A DNA stretch of 64,000 bases from Bemisia tabaci (Eukaryota; Arthropoda; Insecta; Hemiptera; Aleyrodidae), in assembly GCF_918797505.1 (NCBI RefSeq), contig NC_092800.1, positions 45,935,864 to 45,999,863 of the forward strand, in the 5' to 3' direction. A program made the translations under genes and the position numbers. Every line of letters begins with the position of its first letter. Positions within the stretch are counted from its first letter, which is position 1. Positions 33,771 to 45,250 of the stretch are shown here, piece after piece. Below the pieces are notes generated by a model, which saw only the letters and a list, made by a program, of their open reading frames with translations, was not told the origin of the DNA and did no database searches.

Positions 33771-34041
33771 CCAGCGGGCTCATTATTGAAATTGACAGAC
33801 AAAGCTATAGACAGGGAAGACAAAAATGAGTTGGAGGGATCTTATTGGTGGAAGCGGGTGGTTACAATGGACAAAGGAGGTAGGTAATAGACTAACTAAT
33901 GACAACCCACGCGAGAACTGATAGTCCATCATTTATCCCCTTAGTCTATAAGAACCACCCATTTCAACCAATAGGATAGCTTCATACTCCCTATGCCTTC
34001 TTTGTCTATCGCTTTGTCTATCAGTTCCAACAATCGGACCG
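33771..34041. mobile_element. Family B element, copy 2
   Basis: CCAGCGGGCTCATTATTGAA and ATTGACAGACAAAGCTATAG pair with CTTTGTCTATCGCTTTGTCT and the CAATCGGACCGC end. Confidence 0.75.
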
Positions 34042-34283
34042 CAGCGGGCTGAGTATTGAAAGCTCTAAACGAAGAAGACGACGGGAAATTGGAGCGATCC
34101 TACTGTTGAAACGGTTGGTTCTTATAGACTGTAAGATGTGAAATGATGGACTACCTAAAGTGTAGGATTTCTCGTGGATCTACCTACTTAACTCCTTTGT
34201 CCGTCCCAATTACCCGTTTTCACCATATTGATAGCTCCATATCCCTTTTGTCTTTCCTGTCCATAGCTTTGTCCATTTAATAT
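34042..34283. mobile_element. Family B element, copy 3, abutting copy 2
   Basis: CAGCGGGCTGAGTATTGAAA starts immediately after copy 2. GTCCATAGCTTTGTCCATTT forms the right arm. A head-to-tail pair sharing one end. Confidence 0.65.
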
Positions 34284-34412
34284 TGTTCATTCAAAAATTT
34301 TCTGAACATTTTGTAGAAAAACATTCAGAAATTTCCTAGAAAATTCACATTTCACCAGAAGAAATTTGGCAATGTTAGAAGCTTTATATGACGCGTTTCT
34401 TTAGCATCGTAG
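34284..34412. mobile_element. Family A right half, copy 7
   Basis: GAAATTTGGCAATGTTAGAA and GCGTTTCTTTAGCATCGTAG resemble the family A right end. The left half is missing, replaced by family B. Confidence 0.5.
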
Positions 34413-35329
34413 GTTGAGTGTAGCAACACACTGTGAAAGAACCACGATTAAAATGACGAGAATAAAGTGTTCCATTTCTTCCAGTATGTGTACCATTACA
34501 AAATTATATTACCACTACGTTATTATAATTATCTTTCAATGGTAAAAACACCACCAAGATTGGCTATTGCTCTTTTCAATTAAAAGCTCACATGAGAGGT
34601 TTGAAGGACAAGGCAGTTAAGTGCAATTTATGCAATTTTGAGAAATGCGTGTTTGAAGTTTCGAAATTACACAGATCCTTATGGCGCGGCGGAATAACAG
34701 TTCAAACTGACTTTTGGATGCTTAAAAATCGGAATTTGGGAGCGAATTTTTCACAGAATATACATTAAGACTAGATCTACTTGAAATCATTAATATCTCA
34801 ATCTATTGAAGAACCGCACTTATGTGTATTGTCCTCCAAGCCCCTTGTATGGAACAACACTATTTTTTCTCAACGCCTAATAACTTAGCTTGGAGTATTT
34901 CAGCAAGAATTGCTGAGCTTATCTTATGTGCTTACAGAATTAAGAGCATCATTTCTTTCAAACCAGGCTTGCATTCAACAGACGGAAGTTTTTCCGAGCA
35001 GCTGTCTTTTGTGTAGGTGTCTTATCCAGTCCACTCATGGCGCAAAAAAAGTGGTCACCCGCAGATTGGCGCGACGGTTTTTCTTATCGACGACAACTCG
35101 TTACGGTCTGGTGCTTCCTTGACAGCTCATAGTCGCTTTCATTGCCAAGTTGAGACGAAATTTTTGGTTTCTTCGTTACAAATTTCGGTGAATTTTAGAG
35201 TGTTTTCGGAGAAAAATCGAAATACACGTTTGCGCTCTCCGCCCTTGGCCCCAGGACCATGTAAAGAGCACCGATTTCGAGTCGTAGATCACGAATGTAC
35301 ATCGAGTTTTTCTAACTGATAATTTCACT
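34413..35329. other. No gene recognised
   Basis: Short frames at 34822 and 35017 have no family features. No paired splice signals that I trust. Confidence 0.35.
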
Positions 35330-35455
35330 GGTTTTTCTAATGATCGCATGCGAAAATCAGGAAATAATTTGGCAAAAAGGGCGCAGTTATATTCTTGTAA
35401 AAAATCAAATTTTTCGAGTCAATTTTGCGATTTTGAAATGGAGTTACGTTCTTAT
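35330..35455 (+). repeat. Dispersed repeat family H, copy 3
   Basis: GATCGCATGCGAAAATCAGG, TTTGGCAAAAAGGGCGCAG and ATGGAGTTACGTTC match copies 1 and 2. Confidence 0.5.
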
Positions 35456-35548
35456 ATCTGGGAAACGACGAGTTGAAAAGTTGAAATTCAAAACCTGGTG
35501 AGCGTCACTAAGTGATGCCGGGATTGTACAACTGGATTTTTCATCCAA

Positions 35549-35689
35549 AGGGATGGCGGCAGGGCGTTGACGAAGAGATGTAGCGGTGTCGGTTGCCTGA
35601 TAACCTCTGGGAGGATAGGCATATGTGGCGTTTGGGTATCGCAGAACGTCAGAGTGCGTTGTAGGACCGACTCTACAAATATAAATATG
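35549..35689 (+). mobile_element. 5'-truncated LINE tail, copy 2
   Basis: It is the same element as 1294-1541, truncated further. It encodes the WRQGVDEEM and [18 protein letters not shown] end, but with an in-frame stop after GVDEEM. It is flanked by TCATCCAA at 35541-35548 and 35690-35697. Confidence 0.75.
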
Positions 35690-35875
35690 TCATCCAACTG
35701 CCTAAGAATAACAATTCTTGTGTTGAAAATAAGGCTACAATTCAGAATGAATTTCCTGGTAAAATCTCATGGGGCAAAGATGTCTAGGTTCTTTCACAGT
35801 GAGAAATACCGCACACAATCCAAAGCAACACCTAATTGCACTGAACCGGTTTTGAATTTTTACGCTATAAGCTAA

Positions 35876-36215
35876 GGGGTCCCGCTAAGGAGGACTTTCG
35901 TGTCGTACCCCCTTCCCGAAATTCAATTTTGACGACGCGCCTAAAAGCCCAAAATTTCCACACCAGTTGGCAACGATGGCAGCTCGTGGAAAGCAAGAAT
36001 CGAGTCCGGACTTCAAACAATGCCTCGATTTGACGTTATCTCAAACTTTTCAATTCACGGTAGCCAAAATTACGATGGAACCAACTGCTCCACCTTGCTA
36101 TCCGTTCAATGTCGTAATGCCTTTTTAAATATTAGACAACGCTGTATCGATGCTTAGTTTTACGGACCGCTAAGGGGGACACTTGTCTCGTACCCCCTTC
36201 CCGAAAAAAGGGGGG
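35876..36215 (+). repeat. Direct repeat pair about 288 bp apart
   Basis: CCGCTAAGGAGGACTTTCGT...GTACCCCCTTCCCGAAA (35881-35920) recurs as CCGCTAAGGGGGACACTTGT...GTACCCCCTTCCCGAAA (36169-36205). The nature is unknown: a tandem repeat or short flanking repeats. Confidence 0.5.
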
Positions 36216-36989
36216 TTGGAAGGTAGTAGCTGAGGGAAAGTCTTATCTGCGGAGCTTCATAACACTACACGTTTCGTTCTTATCCGTCAGCGAGGAAAAG
36301 GGCGTAAAAGGCGAAGACACAAAACTTACTTCAGACAAAATTGATGTCCCAGCTATGTTAGGTCGAATTTCTCGCAAAATTGTGGCATTACATGGTTCAG
36401 TATTTTGTCCAAATTAAGACATCGTTACAGAGATCACATTATTTGCTGTTATGCCAATGTGCAACCTATGTATTTATTGAGTATTTTGTCCGTAAGAAAT
36501 TTCGTGTTAGATCAGTGCCACTATGAATGAACTGTATGAGTCCTTTGTAACAAAAAAATTCTTCCCATTTGTAAAAACTGGAATAACTATCAGAGGATAG
36601 GAAGTGCCCAAAAATTGACGTCATAAAAGCAGAATACCAATATAAGGCTTTATTCCAGAGAACAAGATGTCTCGCGCAAAAATCACACATTTCTATCGAC
36701 CACTATTATTGGTATTTGTTTGTCATCAGCTCGACACTTAATTACTAAGCTTTCTAGGGCATTCATACGGACCTCTTACCAACTTGAACGAAATAATGCC
36801 ATATTATAAAGACGTAAGATTTCTAGAAGACTTTTAGAATGTAATTGACGATTATACGGAAATTTGAGGAATTATCACTCAAAAATTCCCGCTCGAATTT
36901 CTTTAAGTCCGTTTGCTCAGAACTTTCTTCTTGAGCTTACTCCTCCCTTCGATTAACTAGCGGAACGGCTATATCGTATAGATTTACGG
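36216..36989. other. No gene recognised
   Basis: A 74-codon minus frame at 36466-36690 has no family features. Confidence 0.35.
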
Positions 36990-38035
36990 CTAAATGCATG
37001 GTGGTTACTTTTTTTGGATGGTTTTTACTTCATATCATCAAACGCCGCGAAATGTTACCGCGGCGAAACAAACGGAGCAACTATTCGTGCTCTACGGATG
37101 CGCGTGATGCATACGTAAAAAATTGCAGGCATTTTACAGATGGTCACTTCATCGGATGGTTCATTTAATCGAACGCTATGACATTCACCCGTAGCTCACC
37201 CAATGTAGCAACTATTCGCGCTCTGCGGTTGCGCTGGTTGCCTAGGCAGAGCATTTCAGGCGTTTTACAGAGGGTTACAATCTTTGATGGCTCGTTTCAT
37301 CCAATACTATGGCATTTAACCGTGGCGTACCCGATGGATAATCCGTGTTCTGCAATTGTACTTGTTACCTGCACATAACACCACTGCACTGCCGTGCTAA
37401 GTAAAAACGCCGTATGAGCATTTGAATTTTGTCAAATTTCCTCTCGGAAAATATTTATTTTTGAAGAATGTTATGAACATTTTACCCTTAAATTGTCAGA
37501 TTTTTTAGATCAAATTACGGACGAAATCCTCTGAAAAATTGGAAAGGAAATACTCACAAATTCTCTTGAAAATTCGTGATTTGTCGAAGGAAATTTGGCA
37601 ACGCCTGATGGCTCATACGGCGTTCTTCCTTACGGGCTGTTTCACGGCAGTGCAGTAGTGTTATGTGCAGGTAACAAGTACATTCGTAGAACACAAATTA
37701 TTACGTCATCAGGTACGCCACGGTTAAATGCGACAGTATTGGATGAAACGAGCCATCAAAGATAGTAACCCTCTATAAAACGCCTGAAATGCTTTGCCTA
37801 GGCAACCAACGCATCCGAAAAGCGCGAATATTTCCTACATTGGGTGAGCTACGGGTGAATGTCAGCGTTCGATAAAATGAACCATCCGATGAAGTAAGCA
37901 TCTGTAAAACGCCTGCAATTTTTTACGTATGCATCACGCGCATCCGTAGAGCACGAATAGTTGCTTCGTTTGTTTCGCGGCGTTTGATGATATGAAGTGT
38001 TAACCATCCAAAAAAGTAACCCCCATACATTTAGC
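36990..38035. repeat. 1.05-kb foldback centred on a family A element
   Basis: The arms (about 36990-37388 and 37651-38035) are inverted copies of each other. They meet exactly at the ends of a family A element (37389-37650). Each arm is itself a tandem array of a 131-bp unit beginning GCAACTATTCGyGCTCTrCG (37077 and 37208 in the left arm). Arms have diverged by substitutions and small indels. Confidence 0.85.
37389..37650. mobile_element. Family A element, copy 8, at the centre of the foldback
   Basis: The left end is CTGCCGTGCTAAGTAAAAAC. The right end is GCGTTCTTCCTTACGGGCTG then TTTCACGGCAG, so the right terminal repeat has an internal change of about ten bases. Confidence 0.8.
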
Positions 38036-38915
38036 ATGGCATCGTGCCCGCACTTCCCACATGCCTTGAGGCAAAGAAAATCTGTGGATCCGCTAATAAA
38101 GCGGCAACACTGATGAATGGGAACTTTGCACATCTGGTTGCGGTAGGCCAGTTGTCTGTTCTCCGTAGCACAGTGATACTTGGATGGAGGAGCAGACCAG
38201 CTCCCTCCCCCAACCCACCGATCGCCGAGCTAAATAGCCGATCGTTGTTGCAGCGCTCTTAGAAGCGATTTTTCAATTCCGCCTATGTTTTATTGCCCAT
38301 AAATATTTACCGCCTCGATCGCTTCCGCGCTAATACGTTCGTTGACGCGTACGCACTCCGCTCGGGCGCGTGGCTCGCACGGTGTCTGGAGTAACGAGTT
38401 TAAATCCGGGAAAAGAGCTTTTTGCAATTTTAATTTTAGCTTAGGAATGGCACTAAACTTTAGAATTCCCGTCGTTGCAAGTTTCATTCATAATACAAGA
38501 TGGCCGACGAGACCGTCCAAGAATTACGTAAGCTACTTGCAAGGGGAGGAAGGGGTCCAAACCCAGAAAAATTTCAGCTAATTTCCAGGCTTTATCCATC
38601 ATTTTCTGAAAAATAAGGGGAGATGGGGCTAGGGGAGGGTGGCAAGTTTTACGAATTCGCACGAGAGTAGGAAAGTCAAGCTCAGATTTCCGGAGGCCTT
38701 TCACTTGAAGAGAAGTAAATTTCTTTCAAGAAACAAAAATCAGCTAATTTTTAGACTTCATCCATCATTTTCTGAAAAATGAGGGGGTTAGTCAAGCTAG
38801 TCTTACATAAGTAAATGACGAAAGAATGGTTGTTTAATGGGTGTCTTCTAACGAGGAGAGTGGTATCGAAAATTCGGCCAAAATGCCTTTTGTATTACTT
38901 GAACGACCCGTAATA
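38036..38915. repeat. Mostly plain; one direct repeat
   Basis: CATCCATCATTTTCTGAAAA preceded by CAGCTAATTT and followed by a GGGG tract occurs near 38574-38620 and 38742-38790 (about 167 bp apart). The frames here show no family. Confidence 0.4.
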
Positions 38916-39203
38916 CTCCGTGCTAGGGAAGAACGCTGTATGAGCCTTCAGACGTTGCCAATTTTCCTTTGATAAAAACCGAATTTACTGGGATTATTGC
39001 GAATATTATTTTTTCAAAATAATCAAATATTATTTTTTCAAAATAATCAAAAAATTTTCAAACAATTTTGTACATAATTTAATCTGAAATATCTGAAAAC
39101 TTCAAGGAAAAATATGCATGAGTGTTGTTCAAAATACATGTCTTATAGCGGGAAATTTGACAACGCTCGAATGTTCAAACGGCGTTCTTCCTTAGCACAG
39201 CAG
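38916..39203. mobile_element. Family A element, copy 9
   Basis: The ends are CTCCGTGCTAGGGAAGAACG and GCGTTCTTCCTTAGCACAGCAG. AATA lies on both sides (38912-38915, 39204-39207). A 23-bp internal tandem duplication, ATATTATTTTTTCAAAATAA, lies near 39003-39050. Confidence 0.8.
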
Positions 39204-40724
39204 AATACATGAGGGTTATACGCAGAGAGAATTGGAAAACACAGGAATATTCATGAAAAGAGAACTCTGGGCTATGAAAAACCGGGAAAAGTCAAGAAAA
39301 AGGACAAAATATCCTAAATATGAAGAAATTTATAGGTGTGTGAAATCCCATGACTTTTACTCCGAAATGACAACTTCACATTAAATAAAACTCGAGTACA
39401 TTGTTGTTTTCTGAATCGAACAACAACTGGAAGAGTTATGGCACAATGATCTAATTTGCCAGAAACAACATGTTTTTAAGCGTGAAAGTCCGCCGCATAT
39501 GGCGTCACTAGGTGATAATATTTTTTCCTCATTTTAAATCTACTTTCTTGAATTTCCTGTTTCATAGACAAATTGTTAAAATACCGCAAAATCAGCTGAC
39601 TAAACACTTTCTTGTGAAGCGACAACTTTTTTTCTGTATTAACATATAATGAAAAACGACGATTTTATTCACGTGCTTCAATCTGATGTGTCAGTCTTGC
39701 CAGATTTGAAAATATCATTACTATTTATCTCCATGTATATTGTCTCGAGTCAGGGAATAGTCTCTATTTTAGTTAGAAAAAACCTGAAAAGCTTAGAAAA
39801 TCGCAACTCCTTTCTGTGGCCACTCTGATGACAATCAACGATTGTGACGCCCTGAAAAGCCCTTAAACAACTCACAATTTTGGGGAATTTCCCAAATTTT
39901 CTTGAGAGATCTTAAAAGTTACATCATCTGTGACCACCGAAAAATTAGTCTCCGTTATGTTATGACTTTTGAAATTTTCGAGTGTGTCACCTGTAGTTTT
40001 TTCATTCTGCGCATTGTCAGTGCAAAACGTTAACACGAGTGAAAAGAGTAATCGGATCACGAACTTAAAAATCATACAAGCGTCAGAGATTTCTGTTTTA
40101 AAAGTCAATCCATATTAGTTTCCCAAGGAAATAATGAGTCTCAGTAAAAAATGCGTGCAAACAAAGAAATGAAATCTGTAGTCTCAACGATGTCAAAACT
40201 CAAAACAAATGTAACACGCAATTCCAATATCCGTCCTTTTTCCCCCTTTTTTTTTCCTCGATAAAAAATAAACCAACTGTTACTCGTAGAACTTTTTATA
40301 AAGTTTTTTGCTTGCTCAAAATTATTCACAAAAAAACGTCAAACAAATATTTGGCAACTTTTTCTCTCAAAGGCACGAATATTCACTTCAAAATGTCCAA
40401 AGTTTAATTAACAGGGCGATGCGCATTTTTCAACCTCAAGCATCAATATGCTTTTGATATCCGCAGCCAATTCTCATTTTTGTTTTATTCTTCTGTTGCA
40501 GGTTAGTAAATGTTCACTTTAAGTTGGTGGTAGCATTTCTCAAGACCTATGATTTTTTCTGAGGTAAGCTAATATTCTACAAGAGACAGCACTCTCAATC
40601 AGTCGAGTTAAGAGAGAAACCGAACACGCAATTTTGCCTGGAAGAGGCGGCTTAGAGAGAAATGATGACGAGGACTTGAGATGAAAAGGAAAAGCCCTCG
40701 GCGCGGCGGTCGGCATGTAACACA
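39204..40724. repeat. Family J copy 2 and otherwise plain DNA
   Basis: 39400-39640 matches family J (CCGCCGCATATGGCGTCACT then TTTTAAATCTAC). The rest, including 39640-40724, has no gene that I can support. Confidence 0.4.
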
Positions 40725-40870
40725 TATTAGCGCCTACAAGACTGCATGAATACCTCACGCATTGCATCAAACACAGTGCGCATTCGGTCAGCGTGAAACG
40801 CATAGCGCCTACAAGACTGCATGAATACTTCACGCATTGCGCCAAACACGGTGCGGTCTGCCCGGCGCGG
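40725..40870 (-). repeat. Short satellite array, reverse orientation
   Basis: CGCCTACAAGACTGCATGAA occurs at 40731 and 40806 (75-bp period), followed by TACTTCACGCATTGCGCCAA. It is the reverse complement of the unit at 26040-26275. The minus-strand frame through it is the translated repeat. Confidence 0.8.
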
Positions 40871-41517
40871 TGGCGAAAGTTAAAATTTTTAAACCACATA
40901 AAACCACATGTTTGTTCTTTCATAATTTTTTCGTTCATATTTTATAAATGAAGGGTCTTGTCCGCACAGAGGTAGGTTTACGGAACTTAACTTTTGCGCA
41001 AAGTTCCGTGAACTTTTGCTGGTAGTGTTGACGGAGCTTTTCCAAAAATTGTGTCCAACACGAGTAAACGCGTCTTATGCACCCCTCTCCCTCCAGCACG
41101 TTCTTTTGATGGTTTTTATTGATGTTTCAAAACGAATAAGAAGGGAGCGGTAAAATACAGGCGGCTCATGGGCGGCAAGTAGGAAATCCAGCCCTGACAT
41201 GAGCTAATACTCAAAAAGCTAATACTTTTTGCTTTTCTTTGCTCTCTGCTTTTCTTTCAATTCATAACAAAATTCCCACCGTTTATTGGCCAGGAGATTT
41301 CTCATCAGTATCAAGATAAATTATGCTATTTGCAACGTACCAAAAAGTAGAAAAAGAATGATAAAAAATTGCATTTTTTAATGAACAGATTTCCTGGAAA
41401 AGAGGGTAAAAGCATCCAAATAGTATCTCGGTCTCAATTTGAACGCCACTATGATGATATAACGCCTCTATACAATATGCTTGTCGCAAAATTCAGCTAG
41501 AGCAAATAGGAGAGTTG
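40871..41517. other. No gene recognised
   Basis: Plain sequence; short frames only. Confidence 0.35.
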
Positions 41518-42048
41518 GTACTCATAGAGAATGGCTCAAAAATCACGATGAGCGCATCGGGAAAGTCTAAAATACGCTCCAAACTTCACAATCTGCGTAA
41601 GAAAGATGCGTTTCTTCAAAGCTTCTCGCCTCAAAAACGATCCAACGGCACAAGTGAACATCTAGTGATAGAGGTCGTTCCATCCAAGCGTTGAGCACTA
41701 GAATACCACGCAATATTCAACACGGCCGACGCCAACCCGCCAAAACACACGAAATTTTATCAAACGCCATGTTTATGTATTTACATTTGCCTTACGTTCA
41801 TAAAGAGTATAGTACTTCCTCTCGATTTGCTTGCGGAGGCGTCAGCCATGTTGAATATTGTGTAGCATCTTAGTGGATTACACGACTCCTCATACAAATT
41901 TCTCACCTGTGACAGAATATCATTTTTGATGCATGCAGCTTAAAAATATGCAAATCTCTTACGTAGATTGTGAATTTAGGGGTGATTTCAGACTTTCCCG
42001 ATGCGCTCATCATAATTTTTGAACCATTTTCTGTAAGGAACGATTCTT
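41518..42048. mobile_element. Family L foldback of about 530 bp
   Basis: AATGGCTCAAAAATCACGAT then GAGCGCATCGGGAAAGTC on the left pairs with GACTTTCCCGATGCGCTCAT and AATTTTTGAACCATT on the right. An inner pair is CAATATTCAACACGGCCGAC / GTCAGCCATGTTGAATATTG. Single arms recur at 905-1050 and 42945-43030. Confidence 0.65.
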
Positions 42049-42452
42049 CTTTTTGCTTATAAGCTGAATTGCAACAGGTCCATTAATCGTGCGTAATGGA
42101 TGTGCGTGTTACATAGACAGAGACTGAAGCAGGCGCTCCCACTTTTTTCTTAGAGGAGACCAATAGACTAGAGAAATCCTCCGAAATTTCCCAACTTTCC
42201 ATCAAACGGAACTTGGTTTCCTTGAACCTTTCTTGGGTGGGTTCTGATGTTGGAGGTTGAAAGGGCGTCGCGTGGCTGTGATGAGCCCGCATGGGCAACA
42301 TCGGCGTGGACGCTCATTGCGATGTAGTTAGCCGAGTGATAGATTTTACGAGTGCTCAACACAAACCGACCGCCACCGGCCGGGCTCCCGGTCTCGCAAC
42401 TGCCCAGGCCACGTATTCTCCGGGCACTCGGGCAGTCCGCCGCACAGTAGTC

Positions 42453-42730
42453 CCAGCGGACCGATTATCGAAATTGATAGACAAAGCGATAGAAAAAGAA
42501 GACAAAAGGGATACGGAGGGATCCTATTGGTGAAAGCGGGTGGTTGCAATGGACAAAGGAGGTAAGTAATAGACTAACTAACGGCAACCCACGAGAGACT
42601 TGACAGTTAGTCTATCATTTTCCCCTTAGTCTATGAGAACCACCCATTTCAACCAATAGGATTGCTTTATACCCCCTATGTATTCTTTGTCTATAGCTTT
42701 GTCTGTCAATCTCAATAATCGGCCCGCTGG
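42453..42730. mobile_element. Family B element, copy 4
   Basis: CCAGCGGACCGATTATCGAA and ATTGATAGACAAAGCGATAG pair with CTATAGCTTTGTCTGTCAAT and ATAATCGGCCCGCTGG. This is the best-preserved copy. Confidence 0.8.
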
Positions 42731-42950
42731 TGGAAGTGGGTGGTTGTAATGGACAAAGAAGGTAGGTAATAGAGTAACTAACGACAATCCACGCAAGAAC
42801 TGATAGTTAGTCTATCATTTTCTCCCTCAGTCTATAGGAACCGCTCTTTTCAACTATAGGATAGCTTCCTAATAGCACTATATATAGCACTATAGGATGA
42901 GCTCTATGTCTTCTTTGTCTATTATTTCAACAATCACTCCGCCGATGTGC
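42731..42950. mobile_element. Family B partial element, copy 5
   Basis: It lacks the left end and starts at GTGGGTGGTTGTAATGGACA. It ends near TTCTTTGTCTATTATTTCAA. It abuts copy 4. A TAGCACTATA duplication lies near 42870-42893. Confidence 0.65.
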
Positions 42951-43059
42951 TCATTCGTATTTTTGAGTAATTTTTTATGTGAAGCACCTCTTGGTTTTGC
43001 TCTAGCTGAAGTTTGCCTTAGGTCCATGGGTATCTGTCGAGAAAAACTGGAGTTGGTGC

Positions 43060-43330
43060 CGACTGTAAGTCGTGCCGGAGCGGGTCTCAGGTGGAGAGCT
43101 TTCCTGCGGTGGGACCCGGCGCGGACAGCGGACAGCGGCGGCGGGCCGCAGCGTGGAGCCCCATCAAGAGCCCCGTTTGTGTCTACGTCTGTGTCCGGAC
43201 TCCGGGGTCCGCGGTCCGTCCCTGATTCCCGCTCGGCCACGACTCTCGCCCGGTTTCTCTATCAATATTTTACGCCCCTCTTTTTTGTCGCCGCGTACTC
43301 CAGGCCGCCCCTGCCGGATTTACACCCAAA
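43060..43330. other. GC-rich island
   Basis: CpG-dense (GACAGCGGCGGCGGGCCGCA and neighbours). A 181-codon frame crosses it with no family features. Possible promoter, or merely a compositional patch. Confidence 0.25.
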
Positions 43331-43394
43331 CCGCCTCCTTTTTCTCAGCCAGCTCGTCATTGAAAATCTCCAAGGAATGCCATCAACAGTAATA

Positions 43395-43532
43395 CACCGA
43401 CTTGGCTGTCATTTAAACCCATGGAAAAATATCGATAACTAGGGAGTTTCCAACCAACACCTTAAGAATTGATTCTTCGCTATAGATATAATGGAGAACT
43501 ATCGGTAATCGATCATTCACGCCTCGCCACTG
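43395..43532 (+). mobile_element. Family D element, copy 3, left end degraded
   Basis: TTTAAACCCATGGAAAAATA, then CCAACACCTTAAGAATTGAT and a CACGCCTCGCCACTG right end. The left terminal repeat is unrecognisable. Confidence 0.6.
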
Positions 43533-43623
43533 GCGATCAAATACTCATTCCAGCGGTTTTATGACTTACAACCACCGTTTGCATCCATCCACTTTTGAAC
43601 CCATCTAAAGCCCTCAATAGCTA

Positions 43624-43888
43624 CGTATCGACGCACCTTCCGGCCAAAGTATCACAAGCGTCATGCGACGTTTAAAAATTTCCACCGCCATCTTATTTTT
43701 TTAGAGAGAAATTGCCGAACGAAGCTGTCCGAAAATTTCGCTAAATTTTCTTCGTGGTGCCGATAAAACTTAGCGAAATTTTGAAACAGATTCAACCAAC
43801 AATATCTCTGTAAAAAAATAAAATGGCGACAGAAGTTTTTAAATGCCGCATGGCACTTGTGATACTTCGGCCGGAAGGTGACGATATT
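43624..43888. mobile_element. Family C element, copy 3
   Basis: The left end TATCGACGCACCTTCCGGCC pairs with GGCCGGAAGGTGACGATAT. TAAAAAAATAAAATGGCGAC and the complementary GCCATCTTATTTTTTTA are well matched. Confidence 0.75.
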
Positions 43889-44748
43889 TCGTCATGCCCG
43901 CTCTTTTTCTGTACAGATACTCTTTAGTTTCGACTACAGAAGTACACAATTTCAGGGGAAGTGATTCAATACTATGTGACGTCACGGGTAATCGGTCCAC
44001 GTGGCGCCACCGGGGAAAACGGGAGGTTAGGTTAGGAGGAAGAGGTCGCGGTTGTGACGGATCTGTGCGGTTGGCGCACCAATCGTAGACGCCCAAGTCG
44101 GGCGACTGCGGCTTCCCCATCTCCGACCCAATAATTGGACGTTAAATAAAGCGCCCGTTAACGCTCTACGCATGCGCTGCCCATCTCGGCCCCCGATCAG
44201 ATACTCTGCCACTCGCTCACCACGCCGCCCCGCCGCGGCGCGCCGTTGCCCGCAACGTATTCAGTGATCACGTCAAAAGTCGCCGATAAATCCACGTTCC
44301 AGGGGTTGCGAGGACATGGGGCATGAGCGCAGTTTCTTTTAGAAAAATTGAGACCCGGTAAAAAAAGTGTTAGGGATAATCCCTTAAAATTTTGGTACTC
44401 CTGCGCCAGTAGTACTAGTCCCAATTGAGGCATTTTTTGGTAAATGGAGTATGAGGAGTATCCTCACACATGCAACATCTCCATTTCGACATCTGAGAGT
44501 AATACAACTGTTCGACCACGTAGAAGCTTGTGTTGTCTACACTGAATTGAGGCAAATGACGATAAGTTGAAGTCACCGCTCGTTCCACGCTCGGTGATGT
44601 CTGTTCCAACTTCTCCCTAGAGAAATTGTGACATCTGAGAATGTTACAACTATTCAGCCACGGGGGATTCGTATTGCTTACACTGAAAACTGAAGGCGAA
44701 CGACCAATTAGCTATACTTACCACTCACACTCAGTGAAGTTTAAAATT
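43889..44748. other. No gene recognised
   Basis: The GC-rich patch 44170-44260 and a diverged two-copy repeat (CATCTGAGAGTAATACAACT near 44490, CATCTGAGAATGTTACAACT near 44630) are visible. No coding family. Confidence 0.35.
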
Positions 44749-45250
44749 GAGCTCTTGCATGTGCGAGGGGTTTGAGATTTATGTTTTTTCTAACGTAAAA
44801 TTTTGCGAGAAACACGATGGTGCCACTGCTTTTCTCTGAAATTGACTCCAAAGCTCAAAGAAAGCTCTCGAAGTTGAGGCGGTAATGGAAGAGATATCCC
44901 ACGCTACCCTGAAAGGTCATCGCTATATCTAGTCAAATTCTCTATACTATTCGAAGATAGGGAGCAAACACACTAGCAGGGTTGGCATGTTTTCAGCTCT
45001 CACGAAACACAGTGGGAACCTTGTTAATGCATTCGCTCCCTATCTTTGAATAGAAAATTTGATAGATGTAGAGGTGGACTTTCACGGTAGCGTGAGATAT
45101 CCCCTCCATTACCGCCTCAACTTTGAGAGATTTCTTTGAGCTTTGGCGATGATTACAATGAAAAACCAGTTGCACCATCGTGTTTCTTGCGAAATTCTAC
45201 ATAGGAATCAGTACTTAAAGGCAAATTTCTGACACATGCAAAAGCTCCAT
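44749..45250. mobile_element. Family G foldback, copy 2
   Basis: GAAACACGATGGTGCCACTG, GAGGCGGTAATGGAAGAGAT and AAGATAGGGAGC on the left pair with GCTCCCTATCTTTGAATAG, CCATTACCGCCTCAACTTTG and CACCATCGTGTTTC on the right. Arms are about 200 bp. Confidence 0.75.

Noticed and set aside
40540..40938. A 132-codon minus frame with repeated CVKYSCSLVGA
   Set aside because: The repeat in the protein is the translated 75-bp satellite.
42897..43442. A 181-codon plus frame
   Set aside because: It joins family L, a GC-rich island and part of family D, so it cannot be one ancestral exon.
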